A DNA stretch of 64,000 bases from positions 39,357 through 103,356 of the forward strand of contig NZ_LXIE01000002.1 in the NCBI RefSeq assembly GCF_001641085.1. The letters run 5' to 3'. Made by a program: the position numbers and the translations under genes. This document shows, one piece after another, positions 63,731 to 64,000 of the stretch. The notes below the pieces were generated by a model. The model did no database searches. It saw only the letters and a program-made list of their open reading frames with translations, and was not told the DNA's origin. Source of the DNA: Aequorivita soesokkakensis (GTDB lineage: Bacteria; Bacteroidota; Bacteroidia; Flavobacteriales; Flavobacteriaceae). Position 1 is the first letter of the stretch. Every line of letters begins with the position of its first letter.

Positions 63731-64000
63731 TTACACATTAAAAGGTAAGAGAGTTACAGCTTTGTTTTTCTTTTTATTTGCTAGAATTGGAGAGTGTGTC
63801 GCAAGTAAAAGCTGTGTGAATTTTGGAGTTATATTATCTAATTTTTCTAAAAAATCTTCTTGCCACTTTATATGCAAAGAAAGCTCTGGTTCATCAATAA
63901 TAAAAATTTTACCATCTTGGCTGTTAAATGCTATATATGAGAAAAGGATTAGTATTTGTTGCTCTCCTGAAGAAAGGAACTTAATGTCCTTATATTTAGT
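63731..64000 (-). CDS. ABC-type ATPase (AriA-like), 5' part outside the window
   Basis: 89 C-terminal residues are visible. YKDIKFLSSGEQQILILFSY holds the ABC signature (SSGEQQ), KIFIIDEPELSLHIKWQ is the Walker B with its D-loop, and LLLATHSPILANKKK the switch histidine: the SMC-like/AAA_15 ATPase type found in OLD, PARIS and related defence systems. The frame is open to the window's right end. It is tightly coupled to the DUF4435 gene. Confidence 0.85.
   Translation of the reverse strand, partial: TKYKDIKFLSSGEQQILILFSYIAFNSQDGKIFIIDEPELSLHIKWQEDFLEKLDNITPKFTQLLLATHSPILANKKKNKAVTLLPFNV

Overview
The window looks like a chromosome segment from a member of the Flavobacteriaceae (Bacteroidota). 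The signs are two proteases with type IX secretion (T9SS) C-terminal sorting domains, a bacillithiol gene (bshC), many short secreted proteins and lipoproteins of families common in this phylum, AT-rich spacers, and several TAnnTTTG-type -7 promoter boxes. The genus cannot be fixed from the sequence; something close to Aequorivita is a guess. No tRNA, rRNA, CRISPR array, transposase or integrase was seen.

Region 1 (1-5900) holds small secreted or membrane proteins, a eukaryote-type D-amino-acid oxidase, a DUF1801 protein and a TonB-C-terminal protein. Region 2 (about 6095-14150) is accessory. Five or so single-gene units, all on the + strand, are separated by imperfect palindromes of about 138 bp. 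In the best four units the bases just before the gene are the reverse complement of the bases just after it, as in integron cassettes. This array is interrupted by a GC-richer block (10440-11830) carrying a conserved-looking hypothetical, nine degenerate 21-bp repeats and a frameshifted HTH gene. It is followed by an AbiC-like protein, a HEPN-like protein and a lipoprotein gene between two identical REP-like repeats.

Region 3 (14200-52900) is mostly core: uvrB, a GH3-family protein, an RluF-type pseudouridine synthase, hsp20, a DUF2254 protein, sucC, lysA, a cold-shock gene, a 2390-residue M36 metalloprotease, an operon of mnmA, a subtilisin and an NMO/FabK-like enzyme, yidC, pyrG, a methyltransferase/DUF3820/DUF922 operon, OsmC with a LysM protein, guaA, bshC and an M14 carboxypeptidase.

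Region 4 (53000-64000) is variable again. It has a SigZ-like sigma factor directly downstream of an overlooked 37-residue peptide with 14 cysteines (metallothionein-like), a GlxA-type AraC regulator, a second copy of the secreted family seen at 1191-2000, a HutD protein, a CDF metal exporter, 1.1 kb of repeat-rich non-coding DNA, and a DoxX/HxlR divergent pair with three palindromic operator candidates. The right edge carries a DUF4435 (TOPRIM-like) gene 2 bp downstream of a truncated ABC-type ATPase gene, the AriA/AriB arrangement of the PARIS anti-phage system.

The most notable points are the integron-like cassette array without an integrase, the metallothionein/SigZ pair with a terminator between the two genes, and the PARIS-like pair. 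Coordinates of short motifs were counted by hand and could be off by a base.
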